A DNA stretch of 9,639 bases from Marisimplicoccus sp038110465 (GCA_038110465.1 JAYNJU010000020.1:1-9639); one strand, 5' to 3'. Shown: positions 1 through 7,085, numbered from the stretch's first letter. The notes: a model not told the origin generated them from the letters alone. Translations and numbers: made by a program.

Positions 1-8
1 TTTTATAT

Positions 9-83
9 ATGAGGTATTACTTCATAATTGGGTATTTATTTTTATTTTTTTACTGGGTATATATTCGTTTTATAAGACGTTAA
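9..83 (+). CDS. Tiny membrane ORF, or the 3' end of a membrane protein gene cut by the window edge
   Basis: From the ATG at 9 this frame encodes 24 residues: a hydrophobic, aromatic-rich stretch (FIIGYLFLFFYWVY) followed by a basic tail (IRFIRR). That pattern fits one membrane helix with a positive cytoplasmic end. The stop TAA (81-83) overlaps the ATG of the next gene in a TAATG arrangement, the coupling seen in many junctions of this window, which argues that the frame is translated. The frame is also open to the left edge, so it may be the last part of a longer gene. No family recognised. Confidence 0.3.
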   Translation: MRYYFIIGYLFLFFYWVYIRFIRR

Positions 84-343
84 TGAAATATAAAATAATA
101 GAAACAGAAAAAGGTCAAAGAGAAAAAGAGTTTAAGGGAAACACTATGCTCTATAAAAAAACCAAGATTGAGCATGATTCTAAAATTGAAGAGTATGAAA
201 TGGTAGTGACTTATTATGAGGCGAATATTGAATTTGGAGTTTTTAAAGAAAATGAAATAGTAAAAGATGAAGAATTAAGAAAATTCCTAGAGGATGTATT
301 CTTGGACTACATGCTTAATAACTCAATTCCCTCTTTAGATTAA
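83..343 (+). CDS. Small charged protein of unknown function (86 aa)
   Basis: The 86-residue product is rich in Lys and Glu, has no signal peptide or membrane helix, and is probably cytosolic. No family is recognised. Its ATG overlaps the stop of the upstream membrane frame (TAATG), suggesting translational coupling. Alternating charged and aromatic residues around 40-56 (EMVVTYYEANIEFGVF) look like beta strands, and residues 60-77 (KDEELRKFLEDVFLDYML) look like an amphipathic helix. The stop TAA (341-343) overlaps the stop of the convergent 73-aa gene in a shared TTAA. That clean meeting of two frames supports both genes being real. Confidence 0.55.
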   Translation: MKYKIIETEKGQREKEFKGNTMLYKKTKIEHDSKIEEYEMVVTYYEANIEFGVFKENEIVKDEELRKFLEDVFLDYMLNNSIPSLD

Positions 344-561
344 AGACCTTTATCATTTCTCCACTTCTCATATTTAACATAAGCATCTTCATCTTTTGTT
401 ATAGAATGAATATCATCTTCTCCAAATCCTAAATCAGCAATTTCTTTTGTTATTTCAAATATCTTTTTCATTGTCTCTTTCTTATTTTCAATCCCTTGTG
501 CATCAATATGATTATCCAATGCTAATAAATAACTAAGTTGAAGGTTTTGAGGTATCTTCAC
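340..561 (-). CDS. Small protein of unknown function downstream of amn (73 aa)
   Basis: This leftward frame begins at a GTG (559-561) five bases after the amn stop codon, so it is probably translated from the amn transcript by coupling. The product is hydrophilic and mostly helical in appearance, with Lys/Glu-rich stretches (KKETMKKIFEITKEIADLGF) and an acidic middle (GEDDIH). It has no signal peptide or membrane segment. No ATG occurs near the 5' end in this frame, so GTG is the only reasonable start. No family is recognised, and a role tied to AMP nucleosidase is only a guess from position. The stop shares TTAA with the convergent gene. Confidence 0.5.
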   Translation of the reverse strand: MKIPQNLQLSYLLALDNHIDAQGIENKKETMKKIFEITKEIADLGFGEDDIHSITKDEDAYVKYEKWRNDKGL

Positions 562-566
562 AATTT

Positions 567-1337
567 TTAAAATCTAAGATGTCTGACTGTCTCAGCGTTG
601 TTTTGTAGTTTTTTTAGAGAATCGATACCTATTTCAATATGTTTTTTATCAAATTGCTTAGAGTTAATCTCATCTTTTTCTAATGTTTTTACACCATCGG
701 GAAACATAGGTGAATCAGATACTAAAAGAAAAGCACCAACAGGTATTTTATTATGAAATCCAACTGTAAAAAGAGTTGCTGTTTCCATATCAATAGCATA
801 TGCTCTAGTCTTCTTAATATAATCCTTAAACTTTTTATCATACTCCCATACTCTTCTATTAGTTGTATAAACTGTACCAGTCCAATAATCAGTAGTATGT
901 TCTCTAATTGTTGTTGAAATTGCTTTTTGAAGAGCAAATGATGGCATAGCAGGTACTTCAGGTGGAAAATAGTCATTTGAGGTTCCGTCTCCTCTAATTG
1001 CTCCTATTGGAAGTATAAAATCACCTATATCTATTCTCTTTTTTAAACCACCACATTTTCCAAGAAATAAAACTGCTTTTGGACTAATTGCTGATAATAG
1101 ATCCATAATGGTCGCAGCATTTGGGCTTCCCATTCCAAAATTAATAATTGTGATATTATCTGAAGTTGCTGATGGCATATTCTTGTCAATACCATGAACA
1201 CGACAATTCATGATATCTGAGAAAGTATCTACGTATTTATCGAAGTTTGTAAGTAAAATATATTCACCAAAATTTTTTAAATCAAGACCAGTATACCTTA
1301 CAAGCCAATTATCTACGATTTCTGATTTGGTTTTCAT
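567..1337 (-). CDS. amn: AMP nucleosidase
   Basis: Cytosolic enzyme of the PNP/UDP phosphorylase family that hydrolyses AMP to adenine and ribose 5-phosphate (EC 3.2.2.4), a purine salvage and AMP-control step. The 256-residue length is that of the short Bacteroidota form, which lacks the extra N-terminal domain of the roughly 480-residue E. coli Amn. Visible motifs are INFGMGSPNAATIMDLL (65-81), the glycine-rich FLGKCGGLK (91-99), GTSNDYFPPEVPA (118-130), the DYWTGTVYTTNRRVWE block (150-165), the ribose-binding AIDMETAT (181-188; Met184, Glu185) and VSDSP (206-210) with the likely catalytic Asp208. The C-terminus VRHLRF is typical of flavobacterial versions. The ATG at 1337 gives the standard MKTKxEIVDNW start. 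The call is secure. Confidence 0.95.
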   Translation of the reverse strand: MKTKSEIVDNWLVRYTGLDLKNFGEYILLTNFDKYVDTFSDIMNCRVHGIDKNMPSATSDNITIINFGMGSPNAATIMDLLSAISPKAVLFLGKCGGLKKRIDIGDFILPIGAIRGDGTSNDYFPPEVPAMPSFALQKAISTTIREHTTDYWTGTVYTTNRRVWEYDKKFKDYIKKTRAYAIDMETATLFTVGFHNKIPVGAFLLVSDSPMFPDGVKTLEKDEINSKQFDKKHIEIGIDSLKKLQNNAETVRHLRF

Positions 1338-1341
1338 AATA

Positions 1342-1349
1342 CAAATTTA
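1342..1349 (-). promoter_or_regulatory. Putative -7 box of the amn promoter
   Basis: Read leftward, this is TAAATTTG, an exact match to the Bacteroidota -7 consensus TAnnTTTG. It lies only four bases ahead of the amn ATG, so transcription would begin at or next to the start codon and give a nearly leaderless mRNA. No clear TTG-type -33 element is visible at the usual distance. In AT-rich DNA such an octamer can occur by chance. Confidence 0.4.
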
Positions 1350-1401
1350 AAAAATTAACACTAGGATAACACTCAGGTTTATAATCATTATTATTAATTC
1401 A

Positions 1402-1409
1402 TATATTTA
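1402..1409 (+). promoter_or_regulatory. Possible -7 box for the amidase operon
   Basis: TATATTTA differs from TAnnTTTG only at the last base. It lies 18 bases ahead of the first gene of the rightward operon, within the 90-bp divergent gap shared with amn. No convincing -33 element accompanies it, so this is a weak call resting mainly on position. Confidence 0.28.
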
Positions 1410-1427
1410 GTTTAATAAAAAAACTAG

Positions 1428-1784
1428 ATGAAAAACTTCAGTTTCTCAAAAATTGGATTAATAATAATCTTATCAATAGGGTGGATTGAGAAAATCTTTG
1501 CTTGGGAAGGCGTAAATGAAGGAATTTATGAAATGACAAAGTCTAACATAATAACTTCATGGATGAATAATTTCGGTGAAAATTTTCCTGGTTTATTTAT
1601 TGGTAGTTTTGAATTAGTTGCAGTAGTCCTATTAATTTTTAGAGAAAGAATTGGTGCCATTATGTCTATAATTACATTTTGTGTTACAATATCATTTCTT
1701 TACAATGGTTTTTCTTTTTCTTTAGCTAAAGATTTCGCGTTACTGGGTATATCAATCGATTTATTTCTAAAATCAAAGAAATGA
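1428..1784 (+). CDS. DUF417/YkgB-like inner-membrane protein
   Basis: Short four-helix membrane protein (118 aa). Predicted helices are at about 8-25, 54-71, 75-95 and 100-115. The layout follows the DUF417 family, which includes E. coli YkgB/RclC, the membrane component of the reactive-chlorine resistance locus: GWIEKIFAWEGVNEGI (18-33) matches the family's W-x-x-K-F-x-x-Y-E-A segment, TSW (43-45) its SPxxSW, FELVAVVLLI the second helix with conserved Glu62, ITFCVTISFLY (82-92) its TFLxTLSFL, and AKDFALLG (100-107) its xKDxxLLG. It is much shorter than YkgB (about 200 aa), lacking loops and the C-terminal end. It opens a rightward operon, and its TGA overlaps the next ATG (ATGA). Family assignment is by motif recall, and the function in this operon is unknown. 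Confidence 0.7.
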   Translation: MKNFSFSKIGLIIILSIGWIEKIFAWEGVNEGIYEMTKSNIITSWMNNFGENFPGLFIGSFELVAVVLLIFRERIGAIMSIITFCVTISFLYNGFSFSLAKDFALLGISIDLFLKSKK

Positions 1785-2353
1785 AGAACCTAATTAATGA
1801 AAAACCTACACTATTACTTGTTGATGTTCAAAAAGCTTTTTTAGATCCAAATTATCCAGGTTTAAATAGAAATAATCCAAATGCTGAAATTGTTTGTGGA
1901 AAAATCCTTAATATTTGGAGAGAGCTTAAACTTCCTGTAATACATGTAAGACACAGCTCCATATATCCTGATTCTCTATTACATGAATCTAAAATTGGAT
2001 TTGAATTTAACGATAACGTCAAACCTCTAGACTCAGAATTAGTTTTAACAAAGAGTGTAAATAGTGCTTTTATTGGAACTGATCTGTCCATTATATTAAA
2101 AGAATCAAAAACAACAACTATTGTAGTTGTTGGAATGACAACTAATCATTGTATATCAACAACAGTTAGGATGTCTGGTAATTTAGGCTTCAATACTTAT
2201 CTAATTTCTGATTCAACAGCCTGTTATGATACAAAATCAATAAATGGTGATATTATAAGTTGTGAGACAATATATGAGTCGTCAATTGCAAGTCTGAATA
2301 ATGAATTCGCCAAAGTGATTGATTCAAATGAACTTGCTAGCATGTTAAATTAA
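1781..2353 (+). CDS. Isochorismatase-family cysteine hydrolase
   Basis: Cytosolic alpha/beta hydrolase of the isochorismatase-like superfamily, whose members include nicotinamidases, N-carbamoyl amidohydrolases, ureidoacrylate hydrolases and streptothricin hydrolase. The Asp-Lys-Cys triad is present: Asp15 in LLLVDVQKAF, Lys91 in LVLTKSVNSAF, and the nucleophile Cys124 in VVVGMTTNHCISTTVRM. The residues before the Cys (GMTTNHC) match the usual cis-peptide loop, and GNLGFNTYLISDSTACYD (133-150) is the usual next strand and loop. The length of 190 aa is normal. The TTNHC-STT-RM-GNLGF pattern is that of the broad cysteine hydrolase subgroup rather than true isochorismatase. It most likely cleaves a C-N amide or carbamoyl bond, but the substrate cannot be read from the sequence. 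Its ATG overlaps the DUF417 stop. Confidence 0.9.
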   Translation: MKNLINEKPTLLLVDVQKAFLDPNYPGLNRNNPNAEIVCGKILNIWRELKLPVIHVRHSSIYPDSLLHESKIGFEFNDNVKPLDSELVLTKSVNSAFIGTDLSIILKESKTTTIVVVGMTTNHCISTTVRMSGNLGFNTYLISDSTACYDTKSINGDIISCETIYESSIASLNNEFAKVIDSNELASMLN

Positions 2354-2359
2354 TTTATT

Positions 2360-3595
2360 ATTAAAAATAAGTATTACACATATCTAATAACTCTAATTCT
2401 TGCAGCAGAATCTATTTATATTCTGCCATATGTTTTGGCAAGGGTATTTAGACCAACTTTTTTAGATGTTTTCAACTTAAATAATCTAGAGCTTGGGGCA
2501 CTTTTTTCTACTTATGGTATTGTTGCATTTATTTCATATGTATTTGGTGGAATTATAGCTGATAAAGTATCACCGAGAAAATTATTATCTGCATCCCTAA
2601 TATTTACATCTCTTGGAGGAATATTGATGATGACATATCCTTCCTATTTTCTTCTTCAAGTTTTATTTGCATACTGGGGGTTTACTACTGTATTTTTATT
2701 CTGGGCACCAATGATTAAGGCTACTACAATTATTGGAGGTATTAAAAGGCAAGGAAAAACATTTAGTCTTTTAGATGCAGGTAGAGGGTTAGTTGCTTCC
2801 TCAATTGGAGTCATTGGTGTTATAATTTTTTCTATAGTTGTTAAGGATGATATTTCAACAATTAATATTGATGATAAGAAGGATGCTTTTAAATATGTTA
2901 TAGGTGTTTCATCAATTCTTGTATTTATAATTGGAATAATTGTATATAAAGTTCTTGATATTAAAATAGAAGGGGACAATAAAATTGGAGACTTTAATAA
3001 AATGAAAATTTTAATTAGATCAAAATCTGTAATATACATGGGGTTAATAATAATGTGTGCGTATATGGGATATAAAATAACTGATATCTACTCACTCTAT
3101 GCATCTGAGGTAATGTTATATGATGAGTTAGAATCTGCAAAAATTGGAGCATATCAGCAGTATTTAAGACCCTTAGTTTGCTTATCTATTGCCTTTTATA
3201 CTGATAAAACTGGAAATATAAATAATATCATATATGGGTTTATCATAATGTTAATTGGAGCATTGCTATTTTCAAGTGGAATAATAACAAGTTCATACAC
3301 TACTTTATTTATTTCATCATTAGTAATAGTTGCAATTGGAACTTATGCTATAAGAGGTCTATATTTTTCTATATTAAATGAAGGTGGAGTAGCTATATAC
3401 TTAACTGGTACAGCAATAGGAATTGTGTCAATAATTGGATATACTCCTGATATATTTGCAACTCCTTTATATGGATATTTATTAGATGCTTATCCAGGGA
3501 TTAAAGGACATCAGTTTGTATATTTGATACTTGCTATTTTTTCAATAATAGGGATATATATAAGTTTAAAATTTAAAAAAATAAATAATTTATAA
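2360..3595 (+). CDS. MFS transporter with an apparent non-canonical start
   Basis: Inner-membrane major facilitator transporter with about 12 helices. The frame from the first conventional start (TTG, 2435) would cut helix 1, but upstream codons in frame read YLITLILAAESIYILPYVL, a perfect first MFS helix, back to the hydrolase stop TAA (2351-2353). No ATG, GTG or TTG occurs in that stretch. ATT at 2360 would give M-K-N-K-Y-Y and a 411-residue protein, a normal MFS length, and that start is used here. MFS motif A is visible as GGIIADKVSPRK (from about residue 63). The sequence ARVFRPTFLDVF and the FWAPMIKATTIIGG helix recall NarK- or UhpC-like branches, but the substrate is unknown. The stop overlaps the rhodanese ATG (TAATG). 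Lying between two amide hydrolases, it may import their substrate or product. Confidence 0.88.
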   Translation: MKNKYYTYLITLILAAESIYILPYVLARVFRPTFLDVFNLNNLELGALFSTYGIVAFISYVFGGIIADKVSPRKLLSASLIFTSLGGILMMTYPSYFLLQVLFAYWGFTTVFLFWAPMIKATTIIGGIKRQGKTFSLLDAGRGLVASSIGVIGVIIFSIVVKDDISTINIDDKKDAFKYVIGVSSILVFIIGIIVYKVLDIKIEGDNKIGDFNKMKILIRSKSVIYMGLIIMCAYMGYKITDIYSLYASEVMLYDELESAKIGAYQQYLRPLVCLSIAFYTDKTGNINNIIYGFIIMLIGALLFSSGIITSSYTTLFISSLVIVAIGTYAIRGLYFSILNEGGVAIYLTGTAIGIVSIIGYTPDIFATPLYGYLLDAYPGIKGHQFVYLILAIFSIIGIYISLKFKKINNL

Positions 3596-3948
3596 TGGAA
3601 ATAATCATTTCAAATTGGTGGGTAATTATTCTGGTAATAGTCTCACTTATATTAGTAAAAAACTTTTCAAAAAAATCAAAAGTTGATTTAAAAAAACTAG
3701 TAGAAGATGGTGCAGTTATAGTTGATGTAAGAACTGAGGCTGAATATAAATCAGGACATATAGAAAAATCAATTAATGTCCCATTAGGAGATTTAACATA
3801 TAGAATTAGTGAATTCAATAAAGAAGATAATATCATAACTGTTTGCGCTGCAGGAATAAGGGCTGAATCTGCAAAAAAATACTTTATCTCTAAAGGATAT
3901 AATGCAACAAACGGTGGTAAATGGTCAAATATTAAAGATATTATATGA
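3595..3948 (+). CDS. Membrane-anchored rhodanese-like protein
   Basis: Single rhodanese domain (sulfurtransferase fold) on an N-terminal membrane anchor (about residues 8-22, WWVIILVIVSLILV), followed by a basic KNFSKKSK stretch that probably stays in the cytosol. Domain landmarks are AVIVDVRTEAEYKSGHIEKSINVPLG (from residue 40), with the usual DVR and GHI motifs, and the active-site loop at Cys84, VCAAGIRAESA. The loop has the catalytic Cys and the closing Arg (C-x-x-G-x-R), with Ala-Ala where the family commonly has Arg-Ser. The length of 117 aa is normal for a one-domain rhodanese. It may carry sulfane sulfur for repair or stress protection, which would fit a DUF417 neighbour; that is inference. 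Its stop overlaps the amidase ATG (ATGA). Confidence 0.9.
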   Translation: MEIIISNWWVIILVIVSLILVKNFSKKSKVDLKKLVEDGAVIVDVRTEAEYKSGHIEKSINVPLGDLTYRISEFNKEDNIITVCAAGIRAESAKKYFISKGYNATNGGKWSNIKDII

Positions 3949-5731
3949 GAAAAGTCTTTATAAGTATTTCAATTCTAATATTTTTTTCTTGCTCTAATAA
4001 CGAAATAGTTTACTGGGAAAACTATGATGAAGAATCTGAAATTTTAGCTAATTCAAATCATGAAATATCTCGAATGAGGTATAAAAGGATTCAATCTAAA
4101 TCAATTGATAAAAATAAAATTTTTGAACCATTCTATTCATTTATTAAAAAATATGACACTTTACGTCATAATGAAATTAAGGGTCTAATTTTAAATCAAG
4201 ATATTTCTTCTATCCAAAAAAGTGTTTTAAACAAAGAAATTAGTTATGAAGAATTAGTAAAATTTTTTATATATAGGATATATAAAAATGAGCTTAATAA
4301 AGACTTATATCTAAATTCTATTATATCTCTAAACCAAAATGTTATTAATGAAGCAAGAGCGCTAGATAAATCGAAAGAAAAAAGAGGACTTTTAACAGGA
4401 ATTCCAATATTAGTAAAAGATAATATAAATGTTAAAGGATTAAAAACTACTGCTGGTGCATCAGCTTTTGAAAGCAATCTAGTTGATAATGATGCTTATG
4501 TAATTAAAAACCTCAAAGAACAGGGAGTCTTAATTTTAGGTAAACTAAATATGAGTGAATGGGCATATTATTTTTGCAGACCATGTCCTGTCGGTTACAG
4601 TTCAATGGGAGGTCAGACATTAAACCCATATGGAAGAAAAGTATTTGAAAGTGGAGGCTCAAGCTCTGGGAGTGGAGTATCAATTGCTGCAAATTTTGCA
4701 GTTGCTTCATTAGGATCAGAAACTTCTGGATCAATACTCTCGCCATCTTCAAGAAATTCATTAGTTGGTTTAAAACCTACTATTGGCAGCATAAGCAGAT
4801 CTGGTATTGTTCCAATTTCAAGTTTTTTTGATACAAGTGGNNNNNNNNNNNNNNNNNNNNNNNNNNNNNNNNNNNNNNNNNNNNNNNNNNNNNNNNNNNN
4901 NNNNNNNNNNNNNNNNNNNNNNNNNNNNNNNNNNNNNNNNGCAGCATAAGCAGATCTGGTATTGTTCCAATTTCAAGTTTTTTTGATACAAGTGGCCCGA
5001 TGACTACAAATGTCTTAGACAATGCCATACTTTATAATCAAATGATTGGATATGATCAAGATGATGGTTTATCCTATAAAGCAAACCCAATAAACATAGA
5101 TGAAATGCAAAGTTTTGATGCTTCTAATTTAAGAATTGGCATATTTAATAGATTTATAGATGATTCTTTAATTAAAGTTGCAATTGCTGATTTAAATAAA
5201 ATTGGTGTACAAATTAAATCTTTTGATCCAGATAATTCTAACCTACCCTATTTTAGAAACATATTATCTTCTGATATGAAAAGAGATCTTCCAAACTATA
5301 TCTCTAAGTATGGAAATAAAGAATTATTAGTTAGGAATGTTAATGATATATATGAATTCAACAATAGGGATACTATTTTATATGCACCATATAACCAATT
5401 ATTATTCAAGGAAATTATAAATGATACTATTTCAGATGAAAATTTGGTTTACATGAAACAAAAAACAAAAAGCGATGCTTCAAACTATTTATCAGAATTA
5501 ATGTTGAAATATAATTTTGACGTATTTATTTCAGTTGATAACAGTATGGCAGGAATTGCAGCTGCTGCACATTATCCAGCATTTACAATTCCAATGGGAT
5601 ATAGAGTAGATGGACAGCCATCTAACATAACTTTTATTACTTCATCAAAGAATGAACAGTTACTTTATAATATAGGTTATGCGTACGAGAAGATTTCAAA
5701 TAGAAGATTAAATCCCAAAAATTATAACTAA
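3945..5731 (+). CDS. Exported amidase-signature family lipoprotein, interrupted by an assembly gap
   Basis: Amidase-signature enzyme hydrolysing a carboxamide bond. MRKVFISISILIFFSC is a lipoprotein signal with Cys16 as the likely lipidated residue, so it acts in the periplasm or at the outer membrane. The Lys-Ser-Ser triad is Lys158 (GIPILVKDNINVKG), Ser239 (GGSSSGSG, 237-244) and nucleophile Ser263 (GSETSGSILSPSS). Ser239 to Ser263 spans 24 residues, as in fatty acid amide hydrolase. As written, 100 Ns and a second copy of 55 bp add 155 bases and break the frame. Joining position 4840 directly to 4996 gives DTSGPMTTNVLDNA, the expected family motif, in frame, and a 543-residue protein. The C-terminal part has the typical AHYPAFTIPMGYRVDGQPSN (about 490-509). 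Substrate is unknown; secreted peptide amidases and aryl-acylamidases belong to this family. Confidence 0.92.
4786..4840 (+). repeat. First copy of a 55-bp exact duplication flanking the N gap
   Basis: The 55 bases directly before the gap, starting GCAGCATAAGCAGATC and ending ATACAAGTGG, recur unchanged directly after it. This is contig-end overlap, not a biological repeat. It encodes the amidase segment around SRSGIVPISSFFDTSG. Confidence 0.97.
4841..4940. other. 100-N scaffold gap, almost certainly artefactual
   Basis: Exactly 100 unknown bases, the conventional placeholder length for a gap of unknown size. The flanks are the same 55 bp, and merging them restores the amidase frame, so the true missing length is probably zero and the two contigs simply overlap. 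Confidence 0.97.
4941..4995 (+). repeat. Second copy of the 55-bp duplication flanking the N gap
   Basis: Identical base for base to 4786-4840. The unique sequence resumes at 4996 (CCCGATGACTAC), which continues the amidase reading frame from position 4840. Confidence 0.97.
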
Positions 5732-5750
5732 ATTGAAATAAAATATAATT

Positions 5751-6275
5751 ATGAAAAAGATTTTTTTAATTTTTACTTTAACTGTATTTCTATACTCATG
5801 TGATACACAAGTAAGTTCTGAGCCTGCTGAAATTGGATTTACAATTTTACAAAATGGTGAAAGATCTACAATTACTGCTGGACCCGCATCAGCTGCAGAG
5901 GTATGGCTTGAATATATAACTGCTCATAATGAAAGAGACATTGAGAAAATAAAAAGTCTTAATGCTGATGACATTATTGTTTGGGGGCCAAGTGGAGAAT
6001 TTATAAGTGGAACAGAAGACCATGTAGCTTTTCTTGAAAACTGGTTTGAAGCTAATAATCCGAGATGGGCTCCAATGTGGTTTATAAATAATACTGGTGA
6101 AAATCCAGAAAATAATCAAGTAAACGATTATGTTACTTCTGGTAATCAACTTACTTTAAGTGTTGATGGACAGGATATTGAAGTATATCAAGTAAATGAT
6201 GCTGCAATAAAAGATGGTAAAGTTCAATTCTTTTATGTTTATCAGCAACAAAGGGCTGTTCCCGCTGAAGAGTAA
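5751..6275 (+). CDS. NTF2/SnoaL-like lipoprotein
   Basis: 174-residue exported protein. The signal MKKIFLIFTLTVFLYSC has a lipobox-like LYSC with Cys17 as the likely lipidated residue. Residues about 48-168 fit the NTF2/SnoaL cone fold: an opening helix AAEVWLEYITAHNERDIEKI, then LNADDIIVWGPSGEFISGTEDHVAFLENWF, which is the usual D-x-x-x-W/G-x-G-x-x-x-x-G-x-x pattern, and late beta strands around EVYQVNDAAIKDGKVQFFYVYQQQ. Members are small-molecule binding proteins or simple enzymes; no catalytic residues can be assigned here. It starts 19 bases after the amidase stop with no hairpin between, so it probably ends the same operon. Its codons look somewhat more GC-rich than those of its neighbours, which may mean higher expression. 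Confidence 0.8.
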   Translation: MKKIFLIFTLTVFLYSCDTQVSSEPAEIGFTILQNGERSTITAGPASAAEVWLEYITAHNERDIEKIKSLNADDIIVWGPSGEFISGTEDHVAFLENWFEANNPRWAPMWFINNTGENPENNQVNDYVTSGNQLTLSVDGQDIEVYQVNDAAIKDGKVQFFYVYQQQRAVPAEE

Positions 6276-6283
6276 AAAACATT

Positions 6284-6307
6284 AAGGCCTCTATGAGGCC
6301 TTTTTTT
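6284..6307. terminator. Bidirectional intrinsic terminator between convergent genes
   Basis: The stem AAGGCCTC / GAGGCCTT (6284-6291 and 6295-6302) has loop TAT and is followed by a run of T to 6307. It ends the rightward operon 8 bases after the last stop. On the other strand the hairpin is followed by AATGTTTTTT, so it can also end the leftward oxygenase gene, whose stop codon (6308-6306) lies in the T run. Confidence 0.9.
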
Positions 6308-7085
6308 ATTTAATTCTTCCAAAAAATGTTCTTCTAGATTGTTCTGATAAGGATACACCTCTAGTTTCATTATAATTAAAAGTTACTAGAATTCTTTCTC
6401 CTTTTTCAACAGCAGATACTTGGTGAATAGATTTATTTCCCATAAATATCATAAGATCACCTTCATAGCTTTTAACCTTTATGCCTTCTACTTTTTTATC
6501 AAGAATCTTTTCTACATAATCATAATTTTCTTGATTATTCAAATATCTTATATCATTAAAGAATTCATATATACCACCTTTTTCACAGTTTTTAATTAAG
6601 AGAGTTATTGTATAATCTGAATTATCAAAATGCCAACCTAAAGCATCTCCTTTATCATAATAATTTATATTAATACTTGATAAAGTATCCTCATATGGAA
6701 ATAAGACTTCTTTTTGAAGAATATCACAAAAAAACTGTTTTAATAGTTTTGAATCATAAAGCAGTTGAAGATATGAGTTCCTTGGGATTAAATCATTTGG
6801 TATACACTTTTTAGAAGTGCTCATAATTCTATTTCTCGGACTGTTATCTGAAAAGTTTGGATCATGTTCTGAGACGTATACATTATACTCAGATGTGCTT
6901 TTAAATGATAGTTGTTTTAACTTTTTTGCTTCATTTTTTAATATTCCTAACCCATTAATGTTTATAAAATTATTAAAGACTATTATACCGTCTTTTTTAA
7001 GAGTCTTACTATACTTAGAACCATTACTTAGAAACTCCTTAGTGTACTTATCTCCTAAAATAGTTTCAATATTATCTTCTAGCAT
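6306..7085 (-). CDS. 2-oxoglutarate/Fe(II)-dependent oxygenase family protein
   Basis: 259-residue protein without signal or membrane segment. The double-stranded beta-helix iron site is visible: His152 and Asp154 in GDALGWHFDNSDYTITLLI (HxD), distal His221 in NKSIHQVSAVEKGERILVTF, and Arg231 ten residues later as the usual 2-oxoglutarate carboxylate ligand. GDLMIFMG (209-216) is the strand before the distal His. HxD rather than HxG argues for a hydroxylase, not a halogenase. The N-terminal part (FKSTSEYNVY, HDPNFSDNSPRNRIM) probably forms the substrate lid. The substrate is unknown; free amino acids and small metabolites are typical for soluble members of this size. It is divergent from the ABM-like gene at 7128, with 42 bp between the starts, and converges on the amidase operon. 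Confidence 0.85.
   Translation of the reverse strand: MLEDNIETILGDKYTKEFLSNGSKYSKTLKKDGIIVFNNFININGLGILKNEAKKLKQLSFKSTSEYNVYVSEHDPNFSDNSPRNRIMSTSKKCIPNDLIPRNSYLQLLYDSKLLKQFFCDILQKEVLFPYEDTLSSININYYDKGDALGWHFDNSDYTITLLIKNCEKGGIYEFFNDIRYLNNQENYDYVEKILDKKVEGIKVKSYEGDLMIFMGNKSIHQVSAVEKGERILVTFNYNETRGVSLSEQSRRTFFGRIK

Noticed and set aside
722..976. Leftward 84-aa frame inside amn
   Set aside because: It lies wholly within the secure amn gene in another frame and has no family features.
4786..4995. The 55-bp duplication as a mobile-element target repeat or true tandem repeat
   Set aside because: It directly abuts a 100-N placeholder, and removing one copy restores a conserved protein motif, so assembly overlap explains it fully.
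4780..5028. Leftward 82-aa frame across the N gap
   Set aside because: It is created by translating Ns and the duplicated 55 bp. Its two ends repeat the same peptide, and it is antisense to the amidase.
5000..5731. Independent 243-aa gene starting at ATG 5000
   Set aside because: That Met is the M of the amidase GPMTTN motif. The frame is the C-terminal part of the amidase once the gap is merged.
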